DNA of 64,000 nt from Synechococcus sp. CS-1332 (GTDB lineage Bacteria > Cyanobacteriota > Cyanobacteriia > PCC-6307 > Cyanobiaceae): assembly GCF_025127995.1 (NCBI RefSeq), contig NZ_JAHLYP010000029.1, positions 1 through 64,000 on the forward strand, read 5' to 3'. The position numbers and the translations under genes were made by a program. Below are positions 25,607 to 36,716 of the stretch, one piece after another; the stretch's first letter is position 1; the number at the start of each line of letters is the position of its first letter. Under the pieces are notes generated by a model. It made no database searches. It was not told the DNA's origin and saw only the letters and a program-made list of their open reading frames with translations.

Positions 25607-26482
25607 ATGGGACCGCAACAGCCACCGGGCGCCTGGGTGGACGAGGAGCTGGGCGGGGTGCGCTACGGCCTGGCCGCCACCGTGGTCGAGGAGCACACCA
25701 GCCCCTACCAGCGCATCACGATCATTGACAGCCAGACCTATGGCAAGGGCCTGCTGCTCGACGGCTGCTGGATGACGGCGGAGCGGCAGGAGCGGCACTA
25801 CCACGAACCGCTGGTGCATCCGGCCCTCTGCTCCGCCGCCTCGATCGAGCGGGTTCTGGTGATCGGTGGCGGTGATGGCGGCACCGCCCGCGAGTGCCTG
25901 CGCCACCCCGGCGTCGCCCACCTCGACATGGTGGAGATTGACGGGCTGGTGGTGGAGCTGTCCCAGAAGCACCTGCCCAGCCTCGGTGGCGACGCCTGGC
26001 GCGACCCCCGCTTCCACCTCACCGTCGGCGACGGCATCGCCTGGGCGGCCGCCGCCCCTGACGCCAGCTACGACGTGGTGCTGGTGGATGGCTCTGATCC
26101 GGCCGGACCAGCCGAGGGCCTGTTCAACCGCAGCTTCTTCCAGCACTGCCGCCGCCTGCTGCGCCCCGGTGGTGTGTTCGCCACCCAGAGCGAGTCCCCC
26201 GAAGCCTTCCGTCAGGTCCACATCGACACCGTGCGACTGCTGCGCGAGGTGTTCGGCCATGCCGACCCGCTCTACGGCTGGGTGCCGATGTACCCCAGCG
26301 GCTGGTGGAGCTGGACCTTCGCCTGCCCCGATGGCCCCCGCTACCGGGAGCCGCTGGCGGAACGCGCCGCGGTGGTGGCGCCGGGTTGCGCCATCTGGTC
26401 ACCCCGCTGGCAGCGGGGCGCCTTCGAGGCGGTGCCCGCCTTCGTGGAGCGCCAGCTGGCCGACGCCGCGGTCCAGCCATGA
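25607..26482 (+). CDS. speE: spermidine synthase (polyamine aminopropyltransferase)
   Basis: A 291-residue enzyme that transfers aminopropyl from decarboxylated SAM to putrescine. Motifs in order: [51 protein letters not shown] (SAM-binding loop), [17 protein letters not shown] and [19 protein letters not shown] with the catalytic Asp. Typical length. The stop overlaps the start of speB (ATGA at 26479-26482), which makes putrescine from agmatine, so the pair forms a polyamine unit. Confidence 0.94.
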   Translation: MGPQQPPGAWVDEELGGVRYGLAATVVEEHTSPYQRITIIDSQTYGKGLLLDGCWMTAERQERHYHEPLVHPALCSAASIERVLVIGGGDGGTARECLRHPGVAHLDMVEIDGLVVELSQKHLPSLGGDAWRDPRFHLTVGDGIAWAAAAPDASYDVVLVDGSDPAGPAEGLFNRSFFQHCRRLLRPGGVFATQSESPEAFRQVHIDTVRLLREVFGHADPLYGWVPMYPSGWWSWTFACPDGPRYREPLAERAAVVAPGCAIWSPRWQRGAFEAVPAFVERQLADAAVQP

Positions 26483-27339
26483 GCCCGGAGTTGTTCGACA
26501 CCGAAGGGGCGATCTACATGGGTGCCCGCCGCGAGCCCCAGGGTTGCACCGTCGGGCTGTTCGGCGTTCCCTACGACGGCACCACCTCCTTTCGCCCCGG
26601 CGCCCGCTTCGGCCCGGCGGCGATCCGGGAGGTGAGCAGCGGCCTGGAGAGCTACGACCCCCAGCTCGACCTGGATCTCGAAGACCTGGCCTTCGCCGAC
26701 CTGGGGGCCGTGGCCATCCCCTTCGGCGCCCCCGAGCCTGTGGTGGCAGCGGTGCGCCGGGCCACCGCGGCGGTGCTGGATCTGGGCCTGGCGCCCCTGA
26801 TGCTGGGCGGTGAGCACTCGATCAGCAGTGGGGCGGTGGCGGCGGTGGCGCAGCACCACCCGGAGTTGGTGCTGGTGCAGCTCGATGCCCATGCCGACCT
26901 GCGCCAGAGCTGGCTCGGGGCCCGGCACAGCCATGCCTGCGCCATGCGCCGCTGCCTGGAGGTGCTGCCCAGCGGCGAGCTGCGCCAGATCGCCATCCGC
27001 AGCGGCACCCGCGAGGAGTTCCAGGAGCTGCGCACCAGTGGTCGGTTGGTGCCGATCGCTGCGATGGCCGCGGCGCTGGCGCCCCTGCGGGGCCGGCCCC
27101 TCTATCTCACCGTCGACCTCGACTGGTTCGACCCCGCCGTGCTGCCGGGCACGGGCACCCCGGAGCCCGGCGGCTTCCACTGGCCCCAGTTCGCCGAGCT
27201 GGTTGAGGAGCTGCGCCACCACCGGCTGGTGGCCGCCGACGTGGTGGAGCTGGCTCCCCAGCTCGACCCCAGCGGTGTCAGCGCGGTGCTGGCCGCCAAG
27301 GTGACCCGGAGCCTGCTGCTGCTGCTCGGCACTCAGTAG
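26479..27339 (+). CDS. speB: agmatinase-like ureohydrolase
   Basis: A 286-residue binuclear manganese enzyme. Metal ligands are visible in [22 protein letters not shown] and [23 protein letters not shown]. The N-terminal [23 protein letters not shown] is the family start. It hydrolyses agmatine to putrescine and urea in the arginine decarboxylase route; urea could feed the urease island. The overlap with speE favours agmatinase over arginase or guanidine hydrolase, but substrate choice in this family cannot be settled by eye. Confidence 0.88.
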   Translation: MSPELFDTEGAIYMGARREPQGCTVGLFGVPYDGTTSFRPGARFGPAAIREVSSGLESYDPQLDLDLEDLAFADLGAVAIPFGAPEPVVAAVRRATAAVLDLGLAPLMLGGEHSISSGAVAAVAQHHPELVLVQLDAHADLRQSWLGARHSHACAMRRCLEVLPSGELRQIAIRSGTREEFQELRTSGRLVPIAAMAAALAPLRGRPLYLTVDLDWFDPAVLPGTGTPEPGGFHWPQFAELVEELRHHRLVAADVVELAPQLDPSGVSAVLAAKVTRSLLLLLGTQ

Positions 27340-27692
27340 CAGCAGGTGCCGCTGGCGCGCTGCTCCCGAAGGCGGGTGTGCTGCTGCCCGATCAGCTGCA
27401 CGGCCAGGGTGGGGTGGTTGTGCAGCAGGTTGAGGAAGCGAAGCCGATCTAGCCGCAGCACTTCCACCGGCGTTCGGGCGAAGGCGTCGCTGCGGTGGTT
27501 CAGTTCGCGCCAGGTGATGTCCTGGTAGCTGAACAGTTCACCGGGGCGGAAGCAGGTTTTCTCGCCCTGCTCGCCCACCAGTTCAACGATGCCGCGACGG
27601 ACGGCGTAGATGGCGTTGGCGCTGGCGCCGCGGGAGAAGACGTGGGCACCCGTGGGGAGGGTGAAAGTTTCACAATCCACATGAACAGCCAT
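27333..27692 (-). CDS. single-domain cyclic-nucleotide-binding-like regulator
   Basis: About 119 residues from the ATG at 27692 (a TTG at 27731 would add 13). The sequence TLPTGAHVFSRGASANAIYAV and RRGIVELVGEQGEKTCFRPGELFSYQD is the beta-roll of CAP/Crp cNMP-binding domains. No helix-turn-helix follows: the protein stops about 25 residues after the last beta strand, ending GTCCY. It may sense a ligand and act through another protein. The expected RxA phosphate-binding motif is not clear, so the ligand may not be a cyclic nucleotide. It overlaps the end of speB by 7 bases. Confidence 0.78.
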   Translation of the reverse strand: MAVHVDCETFTLPTGAHVFSRGASANAIYAVRRGIVELVGEQGEKTCFRPGELFSYQDITWRELNHRSDAFARTPVEVLRLDRLRFLNLLHNHPTLAVQLIGQQHTRLREQRASGTCCY

Positions 27693-27875
27693 CAGATCGA
27701 TGGGTGATGGGGATGTGGTGGTTCTGCTCAATTCAGGGGACCTCCGTGGTGTGGGTGGACAGGGTCCAGTAGTCCTAGGGCCAAAGGGGGCGTTTCGCTA
27801 GGAGCAGGAGCGGTGAAACGGCGGAAGAAAGCCATAACGGCATCAACCGTCACACATTTGACCGTTCCGGCAGCG

Positions 27876-28127
27876 TCAGGTGAGCCCGGTGGCCAGGCTG
27901 AGCTGCTGGCTGCCCACCGGAAGGCGCGCCGGCTTCGGCAGGCCGTCGGGGGACACCACCGGCAGCCGGGGCGGCCGTGCCGTCCAGTGATGGCACCAGA
28001 GGTCGGCCACCAGCTCGGGATGGATGGCCAGCTGGCGCAGTTGGCACCATCCCATCTCCGCCCCGGCTGGAGGGGTGCAGTGGCGGCAGCTACGACAGTT
28101 GGGACGGTTGCCCATCCTCTTGACCAT
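27876..28127 (-). CDS. small Cys-rich protein, probable zinc or cluster binder
   Basis: An 83-residue protein starting MVKRMGNRPNCRSCRHCTPP (the ATG at 28115 is an alternative). The Cys pattern CxxCxxC, then GWCQLRQLAIHPELVADLWC with HHWTARPP, suggests a small metal-binding knuckle. I recall similar short proteins ending in CHHWTxRPP in other picocyanobacteria, but no function is known to me. It precedes the cNMP-like gene on the same strand by about 180 bases and is divergent from gcvT. Confidence 0.62.
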   Translation of the reverse strand: MVKRMGNRPNCRSCRHCTPPAGAEMGWCQLRQLAIHPELVADLWCHHWTARPPRLPVVSPDGLPKPARLPVGSQQLSLATGLT

Positions 28128-28297
28128 GTGGGGGTTTCAACGTACGCAGTTCCACGCTGGTGTGATAGGGGTGGAAGCCGAATCACAGGCTTTCTTCGGT
28201 ATTGGAGGCGACAGCGCCGTCCCGGGCCCCTGCCTGCCTCCTCCATAGGATCGCGCCACCGGGCACCGGCTTCCCCTTGGCCGGCCGGCTGTGTTCC

Positions 28298-29413
28298 ATG
28301 GATCCCATCCCCCTGCGCCGAACCCCCCTGGATGCCGCGGCCGTCGCCGCGGGAGCCCGCATGGTGCCCTTTGCCGGCTGGCAGATGGCGATCCAGTTCG
28401 CCGGTCTGGTGCAGGAGCACAACGCCGTGCGGCAGCACTGCGGCGTCTTTGACATCTCCCATATGGGGGTGCTCACCCTGCGGGGGCAAGGCACCAAGGA
28501 TGCCCTGCAGCGGCTGGTGCCCACCGACCTGTTCCGCATCGGCCCCGGTGAGGCCTGCTACACCGTGCTGCTCAACGAAGCCGGCGGCATCCGCGACGAC
28601 CTGATCGTCTACGACCGGGGCCGGGTGGCCGGCCCCGAGGGGGAGCGGGATGAACTGGTGCTGGTGATCAACGCCGCCTGCGCCGAGGCCGACACCGCCT
28701 GGATCGCCAGCCAGCTGGAACCCGAGGGTGTCCTCATCAGCGACCGCAAGGGCGATGGTGTGCTGCTGGCCCTGCAAGGCCCGGACGCGCCCGCCCGCCT
28801 CGAGGCCCTCACGGGCACCAGCCTGGCGGGGCTGCCCCGCTTCGGCCACCGGGAGCTGGCCATCGACGGGGCGCCGCTGTTCGTGGGCCGCACGGGCTAC
28901 ACCGGCGAGGACGGCTTCGAGCTGCTGCTGGGCCGCGCGGCCGGCCTGGCGCTCTGGCAGCGCCTGCTGGCCGACGGCGTCACCCCCTGCGGCCTCGGCG
29001 CCCGCGACACCCTGCGGCTGGAGGCGGCGATGCACCTCTACGGCAGCGAGATGGACGCGGCCACCACCCCCCTGGAGGCGGGTCTGGGCTGGCTGGTGCA
29101 CCTGGAGATGCCCGCCGACTTCATCGGCCGCGCCGCCCTGGAGCGCCAGACGGCCGAGGGGGTGGGCCGGAAGCTGGTGGGGCTGAAGCTGCAGGGCCGT
29201 GCGATCGCCCGCCATGGCTATCCGGTGCTGCAGGACGGCCTGCCGGTGGGTGAAGTCACCAGCGGCACCTGGTCCCCCACCCTGGGGGAGGCGGTGGCCC
29301 TGGCCTACGTGCCGGCGGCGGCGGCCAAGCCCGGCACCGAATTGGCGGTGGAGATCCGCGGCCGGGCCGAGCCGGCGCTGGTGGTGCGGCGGCCCTTCTA
29401 CCGGCGCGGCTGA
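28298..29413 (+). CDS. gcvT: glycine cleavage system aminomethyltransferase (T-protein)
   Basis: A 371-residue folate-dependent enzyme that takes the aminomethyl group from the H-protein, releasing ammonia and forming methylenetetrahydrofolate. FAGWQMAIQFAGLVQEH, GVFDISHMGVLTLRG and GRTGYTGEDGFELLLG are GcvT signatures, with LGARDTLRLEAAMHLYGSEM and SGTWSPTLGEAVALAYVP toward the end. In cyanobacteria it supports photorespiration. The leader between the Cys-rich gene and the ATG shows no recognisable glycine riboswitch. Confidence 0.94.
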   Translation: MDPIPLRRTPLDAAAVAAGARMVPFAGWQMAIQFAGLVQEHNAVRQHCGVFDISHMGVLTLRGQGTKDALQRLVPTDLFRIGPGEACYTVLLNEAGGIRDDLIVYDRGRVAGPEGERDELVLVINAACAEADTAWIASQLEPEGVLISDRKGDGVLLALQGPDAPARLEALTGTSLAGLPRFGHRELAIDGAPLFVGRTGYTGEDGFELLLGRAAGLALWQRLLADGVTPCGLGARDTLRLEAAMHLYGSEMDAATTPLEAGLGWLVHLEMPADFIGRAALERQTAEGVGRKLVGLKLQGRAIARHGYPVLQDGLPVGEVTSGTWSPTLGEAVALAYVPAAAAKPGTELAVEIRGRAEPALVVRRPFYRRG

Positions 29414-29491
29414 GGACTGAGCACTGGGTCCTGAGGAAGCCGGGGCGGCGGGCGCCCTGTGGGAAACTCGCGGATTGATGTGTTCTTTTCC

Positions 29492-31315
29492 ATGCGCAGC
29501 CACGGGTGCGGCGACCTGCGCAACGACGCCATCGGCCAGCAGGTCCAGCTGTGCGGCTGGGTCGACCGGTGTCGTGACCACGGCGGGGTGATCTTCATCG
29601 ACCTGCGTGACCGCACGGGCACCGTTCAGATCACGGTGGATCCCGACCTGGCTCCCGCCGCCTTCGCCGTGGCAGAGCGGCTGCGCAACGAGACCGTGCT
29701 GCGGGTGGAGGGCAAGGTGCGGGCCCGGCCGGCCGCGTCCCTCAACGAACGCCTGGCCACCGGAGCGATCGAGGTGCTGGCGAGCGGCCTCACGGTGCTC
29801 AACGAGGTGCGCGGCAACCTGCCCTTCCCGGTGTCGGTGCACGACGAAGAGAACACCCGCGAGGAGCTGCGCCTGCGCCACCGCTACCTGGACCTGCGCC
29901 GCGAGCGCATGGCCCGCAACCTGCGGCTGCGCCACGCCACGGTGAAGGCCGCCCGCGGCTTCCTGGAGGGGGAAGGCTTCATCGAGGTGGAAACCCCGGT
30001 GCTCACCCGCTCCACCCCCGAGGGCGCCCGCGACTACCTGGTGCCCAGCCGGGTCTGCGGTGGGGAATGGTTCGCCCTGCCCCAATCGCCCCAGCTGTTC
30101 AAGCAGCTGCTGATGGTGGGGGGCCTGGAGCGCTACTACCAGCTGGCCCGCTGCTTCCGCGACGAGGACCTGCGGGCCGACCGCCAGCCGGAGTTCACCC
30201 AGCTGGACATGGAGATGAGCTTCATGGACCAGGAGCAGATCCTGGCGCTCAACGAGGGCCTGATCGCCGCCATCTGGAAGGCCGTCAAGGGGATTGAGCT
30301 GCCCCGCCCCTTCCCCCGCCTCACCTGGCACGAGGCGATGGCCCGTTACGGCACCGACCGGCCCGACACCCGTTACGGCATGGAGCTCACCGATTTGAGC
30401 GACCTGGTGGCCACCATGGGCTTCAAGGTGTTCTCCGGGGCGGTGGCCGCCGGTGGATCGGTGAAATGCATCGCCGTGGCCGGTGGCAATGAGGCCGTCA
30501 GCAACGTGCGCATCAAGCCGGGTGGCGATGTGTTCAGCGAGGCCCAGAAGGCTGGAGCCGGTGGTCTGGCCTTCATCCGGGTGCGGGCCGACGGAGAGAT
30601 CGACAGCATCGGTGCCATCAAGGACAACCTCGACGCCGATAAGAAGGCGGAACTGCTGGAACGCACCGGCGCCGGGGAAGGCACGCTGCTGCTGTTCGGC
30701 GCCGGTGACACCGCCACGGTGAACAAGGCCCTCGACCGGGTGCGCCAGTACCTGGCCCGCGAACTCGGCCTGGTGCCGGCCGAGCGGGACAACGACCAGT
30801 GGAACTTCCTCTGGGTGGTGGATTTCCCGATGTTCGAGTTCAACGCCGGCGAGAACCGGCTCGAAGCCCTGCACCACCCCTTCTGTGCCCCCAACGCCGG
30901 GGATCTGGGCGACGACCCCGCTGCCTGGCCCGAGACACTCCCCACGGCCCGCGCCCAGGCCTACGACCTGGTGCTCAACGGCCTGGAGCTGGGCGGCGGT
31001 TCCCTGCGCATCCACGATTCCGCCCTGCAGCGCCAGGTGCTGCAGACCATCGGCCTGCCCCTGGCGGAGGCCGAGCGCCAGTTCGGCTTCCTGATGGAGG
31101 CCCTCGACATGGGCGCCCCGCCCCACGGCGGCATCGCCTTCGGCATGGACCGGCTGGTGATGCTGCTCGCCGGCGAGGAGTCGATCCGCGACACGATCGC
31201 CTTCCCCAAGACCCAGCAGGCCCGCTGCCTGATGACCCAGGCCCCGGCCGACGTGGCGCCGAAGCAGTTGGAGGAACTGCACGTGGCCAGCACCTGGGTG
31301 GACGAGGAGGCCTAG
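29492..31315 (+). CDS. aspS: aspartyl-tRNA synthetase
   Basis: A 607-residue class II synthetase of bacterial type. Residues 1-110 are the OB-fold anticodon domain ([24 protein letters not shown]). The catalytic core starts with [10 protein letters not shown]-like [15 protein letters not shown] and [20 protein letters not shown] (motif 2), the bacterial GAD insertion spans about residues 300-420, and motif 3 is [15 protein letters not shown]. The ATG at 29492 gives [10 protein letters not shown], the normal start; a GTG at 29459 would add 11 residues. Confidence 0.96.
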   Translation: MRSHGCGDLRNDAIGQQVQLCGWVDRCRDHGGVIFIDLRDRTGTVQITVDPDLAPAAFAVAERLRNETVLRVEGKVRARPAASLNERLATGAIEVLASGLTVLNEVRGNLPFPVSVHDEENTREELRLRHRYLDLRRERMARNLRLRHATVKAARGFLEGEGFIEVETPVLTRSTPEGARDYLVPSRVCGGEWFALPQSPQLFKQLLMVGGLERYYQLARCFRDEDLRADRQPEFTQLDMEMSFMDQEQILALNEGLIAAIWKAVKGIELPRPFPRLTWHEAMARYGTDRPDTRYGMELTDLSDLVATMGFKVFSGAVAAGGSVKCIAVAGGNEAVSNVRIKPGGDVFSEAQKAGAGGLAFIRVRADGEIDSIGAIKDNLDADKKAELLERTGAGEGTLLLFGAGDTATVNKALDRVRQYLARELGLVPAERDNDQWNFLWVVDFPMFEFNAGENRLEALHHPFCAPNAGDLGDDPAAWPETLPTARAQAYDLVLNGLELGGGSLRIHDSALQRQVLQTIGLPLAEAERQFGFLMEALDMGAPPHGGIAFGMDRLVMLLAGEESIRDTIAFPKTQQARCLMTQAPADVAPKQLEELHVASTWVDEEA

Positions 31316-31415
31316 GCGCCGCCGGCCTGGGCCAAGGCGATCACGGCAAGGCGAAACGAACGCATGAAACCTCAGTAGCTTCGCTGTAACACCTCCTCCA
31401 TCCCGCAACCCCGCC

Positions 31416-31901
31416 ATGGCCGTCACCGCCCCTGCCATCAACATCGGCCTTTCGCTGAAGCATCGCGAGGAGATCGCCGCGGGCCTCGGGCGCGTGCTGG
31501 CCGACAGCACCGTGCTCTATGCCAAGACCCACGGCTTCCACTGGAACGTCACCGGGCCGATGTTCAACGCGCTGCACCTGATGTTCATGGAGCAGTACAC
31601 CGAGCTCTGGACCGCCCTCGATCTGATCGCCGAGCGGATCCGGGCCCTTGGGTTGCCGGCCCCTTACGGCGCCTCGATCTATGCCGGTCTCTCTTCGATC
31701 CCGGAGGCCAAAGGGTTTCCCGACGCTCTTTCCATGGTGCGCGAGCTGGTGGAGGGCCATGAGGCCGTGGCCCGCACCATCCGCTCGGTGTTCACCCTGG
31801 CCGATGAGGCCAACGACCAGCCCACCGCCGACCTGCTCACCCAGAGACTCCAGCTGCACGAGAAGAACGCCTGGATGCTGCGGAGCGTCCTGGAGGGGTG
31901 A
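31416..31901 (+). CDS. dps: Dps-family DNA-binding ferritin-like protein
   Basis: A 161-residue four-helix protein. The inter-subunit ferroxidase site is visible: KTHGFHWNVTGPMFNALHLM, then QYTELWTALDLIAERIRALG with Asp and Glu. Dps dodecamers oxidise Fe2+ with H2O2, store iron and protect DNA. The N-terminal arm is short and not strongly basic, so DNA binding may be weak. It lies between aspS and pyrG and is likely its own transcription unit. Confidence 0.9.
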   Translation: MAVTAPAINIGLSLKHREEIAAGLGRVLADSTVLYAKTHGFHWNVTGPMFNALHLMFMEQYTELWTALDLIAERIRALGLPAPYGASIYAGLSSIPEAKGFPDALSMVRELVEGHEAVARTIRSVFTLADEANDQPTADLLTQRLQLHEKNAWMLRSVLEG

Positions 31902-31948
31902 GCTCTGCGCCGGCCCACGCTCGCTGGCGGACTGGAAGGGGTCGGTAG

Positions 31949-33640
<1,692 letters not shown>

Positions 33641-33748
33641 GGCCCCTGAGGGCGAACCGCAGGGCGATGCGGGCCCCAGGCCGCCCGCCCTGTTGCCCTG
33701 GAGCTTCAGCCAGGTCCTGGCCTGGGAGTTTCCGCTGCACCTTTGCCG

Positions 33749-34393
33749 ATGGCCGTCACTGAAGCGGCCCTGCCCGTGGTGGAAACCTTCCATTCGCTCC
33801 AGGGCGAGGGACTCCACTGGGGCCGCAGCGCCTTCTTCATCCGCCTGGCCGGCTGCCGTGTGGGCTGCTCCTGGTGCGACACGAAGCAGTCGTGGCCTGA
33901 GGCCGCCCATCCACTCCTCCCCCCGGCGACCCTGGCGCTGGAGGCGCAGCAGGCGGCGGTGGCAGGGGCCGGCTTCGTGGTGATCACCGGAGGGGAACCC
34001 CTGCACCACGATCTAAGCGAGCTCACGGAGGCGCTGCGCCAGCACACGCTGTTGCCGTTGCACCTGGAAACCAGCGGCGTGGACCGCCTGAGCGGCAGTT
34101 TCGACTGGATCACCCTCTCCCCGAAACGTCATCGCCCCCCTGAGGAGGGCCTGCTGCGCCATTGCAACGAACTCAAGATCATCGTGCACGAGCTGGCTGA
34201 CCTGGTCTTCGCGGAGGCCATGGCCGGGGAGGCCCGCCTGCTGCGGGAGGGCACAGGTTCTGAGGCGCCGGTCCTGCTGCTTCAGCCTGGCTGGCAGAGC
34301 ACCGGGGGCCAGGCCCTGGCCCTGGACTACGTGCGCTCCCATCCAGGCTGGCGGCTCAGCATGCAGCTGCACAAGGAACTGGGGGTGCGTTGA
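33749..34393 (+). CDS. queE: 7-carboxy-7-deazaguanine synthase
   Basis: A 214-residue radical SAM enzyme of queuosine/7-deazaguanine synthesis, turning 6-carboxytetrahydropterin into 7-carboxy-7-deazaguanine. VVETFHSLQGEGLHWG and FFIRLAGCRVGCSWCDTKQSW show the cluster motif CxxxCxxC. FVVITGGEPLHHD and HLETSG follow, then ITLSPKRHRPP and ELKIIV. The ATG at 33749 is preferred over TTG 33743. The stop shares one base with the next gene (TGATG). queC is 2.3 kb downstream. Confidence 0.94.
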   Translation: MAVTEAALPVVETFHSLQGEGLHWGRSAFFIRLAGCRVGCSWCDTKQSWPEAAHPLLPPATLALEAQQAAVAGAGFVVITGGEPLHHDLSELTEALRQHTLLPLHLETSGVDRLSGSFDWITLSPKRHRPPEEGLLRHCNELKIIVHELADLVFAEAMAGEARLLREGTGSEAPVLLLQPGWQSTGGQALALDYVRSHPGWRLSMQLHKELGVR

Positions 34394-36024
34394 TGGCACG
34401 CTCCCTTCGCTTTCTGGCCTTCAACATTGTCACGGCCCTGGGGTTCATCGCCCTGGGGATAGGGACGCATGTCGTCATCAGCAATCGTCTGCAGGAGAAG
34501 GCACGCGCCAACCTCCGTTCGAGCACCACGGCCTTGACACTGGACATCAGTCAGTCGGTCAGCAAGTCTGTTCGCTCCATGCATGGGCTCACGGCACGGC
34601 TCAGTGTCGATCCCTCGATCTCCTACGAGACTTTCCGGGAGCTCGCCCACCAGAGCGTCGACCCACTGACGGGATTGATTTTTGTGGAGTGGCAGCCTCT
34701 GGTGACGAAACAGAATCGAGAGGCCTTCGAGCGTTCGGTGCGCAGACAGGGTGGCCTGTTCAGCGATTTCCAGCTGTGGGAACCCGTCAATGGCAAGGAC
34801 GGCTCCATACCCGCTCGGGAGCGCGACTTTCATGTCCCGGTGCTCTATGTCTACGACGTCATGAACAAGGCCAGCACGACGCTGGGGCTGGATCTGGCCT
34901 TCTCCCCTGAACGGATGGAGTCGAAATGGCGTGCCAGAGATGCAGGAGATCCCGTGGCCTCGGGCCTGTTCCGGGTCATCCGCTATCCGGGTGATTCGGT
35001 TCAGCCCATGGGCTTCGCCGTTACCGTTCCCGTGTACCGTGGTGGAATCATTCCTGGAACATTTAGTCAACGAAATGAACAGATCGAAGGCTTCGTGGCA
35101 CTGGTCTACGACCTCAAGATCCTGCTGCAAAACGAACTCAAGGATCTCAGGGAGCAGGGCCTCAATCTGACCATCTCCCAGGAAGGGATGCCCGAATCCA
35201 GACTTGCGGTTCCCGCTGGTCCCGCCACTGGGCTGAGCGCAGAGAAACGCACACTCATCTACGGAACAACCTGGATCATCCGCCTGGATGCCTCCAAGCA
35301 ATTTATCGCTGTGCAAAAGTCTGCCCAGGATGACCTCCTGCCCTGGCTGGTCACCCTGATGGGCATGATCATTTTTGTCTTTCTGTTCGTCCTGCAGCGC
35401 AACGTGAACAAGCTGCAATTGGCCCGCAAGGAACTGATTGCCAGCAACGCCCTGCTGCATCGTTCGCAGGAACAACTCAAGGAACTGGTCGTCCACGATC
35501 CCCTCACCAACCTGTTCAACCGACGTGGTTTCCAGGAGCGAGCGATCCCGGAGCTGGCACGGAGCCGGCGCTATCACCTGCCACTGGCGCTGCTGATGTT
35601 GGACCTGGATAACTTCAAGCAGGTTAATGACCTTTGGGGACACCACATCGGCGATGTCGTGCTGCAACGGCTTGGCCATCAGCTGCAGAACAGCCTGCGG
35701 GCAACGGATGTGGTGGCGCGTCTGGGCGGAGAGGAATTCGCGATCCTGCTCAGCCATACCCGATTGGAGGACGCACTGGCGATCGCTGAGCGGCTCAGGC
35801 AGGAAGTCGCAGACGTTGTCCACCATTCAGAAGGCCCTGACATCGAGGGCCGTGTGGGCATGCCGGACTTCCAGATCACCTTGAGCATCGGTTGCGCCAT
35901 GGCAGAACCCGGCTTGGACCTCGACGGGCTGCTCGCGCTGGCCGACTCCGCGCTCTATGCCTCCAAGGCCGGAGGGCGCAACCGGGTCACGGCAGTCAAC
36001 GCTCCAGCGGCCCCCTCGTCATGA
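34393..36024 (+). CDS. CHASE-domain sensory diguanylate cyclase
   Basis: A 543-residue membrane sensor. The first span is about residues 5-27 and the second about 315-335 (WLVTLMGMIIFVFLFVLQ). Between them is a periplasmic CHASE domain, with DPLTGLIFVEWQPLVTKQNR, FSDFQLWEPVNGKDGS and GFAVTVPVYRGG. The C-terminal GGDEF has HDPLTNLFNRRGFQE, LDLDNFKQVNDLWGHHIGD, RLGGEEFAILLSHTR and an RATD inhibitory site. CHASE domains bind small extracellular ligands, here unknown. The middle is low in GC (about 45% in 35041-35100), unlike its neighbours. Confidence 0.9.
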   Translation: MARSLRFLAFNIVTALGFIALGIGTHVVISNRLQEKARANLRSSTTALTLDISQSVSKSVRSMHGLTARLSVDPSISYETFRELAHQSVDPLTGLIFVEWQPLVTKQNREAFERSVRRQGGLFSDFQLWEPVNGKDGSIPARERDFHVPVLYVYDVMNKASTTLGLDLAFSPERMESKWRARDAGDPVASGLFRVIRYPGDSVQPMGFAVTVPVYRGGIIPGTFSQRNEQIEGFVALVYDLKILLQNELKDLREQGLNLTISQEGMPESRLAVPAGPATGLSAEKRTLIYGTTWIIRLDASKQFIAVQKSAQDDLLPWLVTLMGMIIFVFLFVLQRNVNKLQLARKELIASNALLHRSQEQLKELVVHDPLTNLFNRRGFQERAIPELARSRRYHLPLALLMLDLDNFKQVNDLWGHHIGDVVLQRLGHQLQNSLRATDVVARLGGEEFAILLSHTRLEDALAIAERLRQEVADVVHHSEGPDIEGRVGMPDFQITLSIGCAMAEPGLDLDGLLALADSALYASKAGGRNRVTAVNAPAAPSS

Positions 36025-36084
36025 CTGGAGCGCTTGCCGCGCCCCCGGCCCTGCCCATGCGCCCTCTTGCTGCGTACCCCAGGC

Positions 36085-36633
36085 TCAGAGGGCCTGGGCC
36101 GGCTGCTGCACCTTCTCCGCCTTCCAGAGCCGCCAGCGCAGCTGCAGATCCTTGGGGGTGTACACAACGATCGGCCGGCTGGCGTCGTAGGGCACCACGA
36201 AGGGCTTGCTGCCCATGGGCACGAACACCTTGCGTTTGGCCTGGCCGGGGGGGCAGGCCATGCGGGTCGATACCGTCGGCCCCACATCGCTCACGGTGTA
36301 GACGCTGACACCCAGGCCCTTCAGCTTGCTGGCACGGAAGCGGCCGCGGAAGGCCTGCTGGTTGCAGTCGGCCTCCACCTGGCGGCCGGGGATCAGCTGC
36401 ACCCGCCAGTCGCTCGGGTGGGGGGAGAGGCGCGGATCGGTGCCGGGGGGCAGCACACCGGGCAGCTGGATGACCCAGCGGGTCTGGCCGGCGGCGGCGG
36501 CGGGGTAGGGCTTGAGATCCAGCTGGGGAATGGCCAGGGCCGGAGCCCCCAATCCTGCGAACAGGGACGGCAGGGTGACGATGACGCTGGCGGTGGCCGC
36601 CGTCAGGCTGGCGCGGCGCAGGGCGTGGGCCAT
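36085..36633 (-). CDS. eco: ecotin-family periplasmic serine protease inhibitor
   Basis: A 182-residue exported protein. The ATG at 36633 has a GAGG six bases upstream; ATG 36645 is an alternative. Residues 1-34 form a signal peptide ending GAPALA. The mature part follows ecotin closely: [68 protein letters not shown]. Cys90 and Cys127 correspond to the single ecotin disulfide. The reactive-site residue P1 is Arg124, where E. coli ecotin has Met84. It would block trypsin-like proteases, its own or those of grazers and bacteria. It is divergent from queC. Confidence 0.85.
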   Translation of the reverse strand: MAHALRRASLTAATASVIVTLPSLFAGLGAPALAIPQLDLKPYPAAAAGQTRWVIQLPGVLPPGTDPRLSPHPSDWRVQLIPGRQVEADCNQQAFRGRFRASKLKGLGVSVYTVSDVGPTVSTRMACPPGQAKRKVFVPMGSKPFVVPYDASRPIVVYTPKDLQLRWRLWKAEKVQQPAQAL

Positions 36634-36716
36634 GGGGATCCTCATCCGATCACGATGGCATCCTCGGGCTTCTGCGGCCGCTTCCACAATGGGGGCACCT
36701 TGCTGCTGCCGGCCCC

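Noticed and set aside
28128-28297. Possible glycine riboswitch ahead of gcvT
   Set aside because: I looked for the tandem glycine aptamer core and the following gene-proximal terminator and did not see the conserved bases; only short repeats of TTC/GGC type are present.
27728-31510. Very long open frame on the minus strand antisense to gcvT, aspS and dps
   Set aside because: It mirrors real genes with strong family motifs; high GC removes stops from the opposite strand. Its translation is rich in Gln, His and Gly with no domain.
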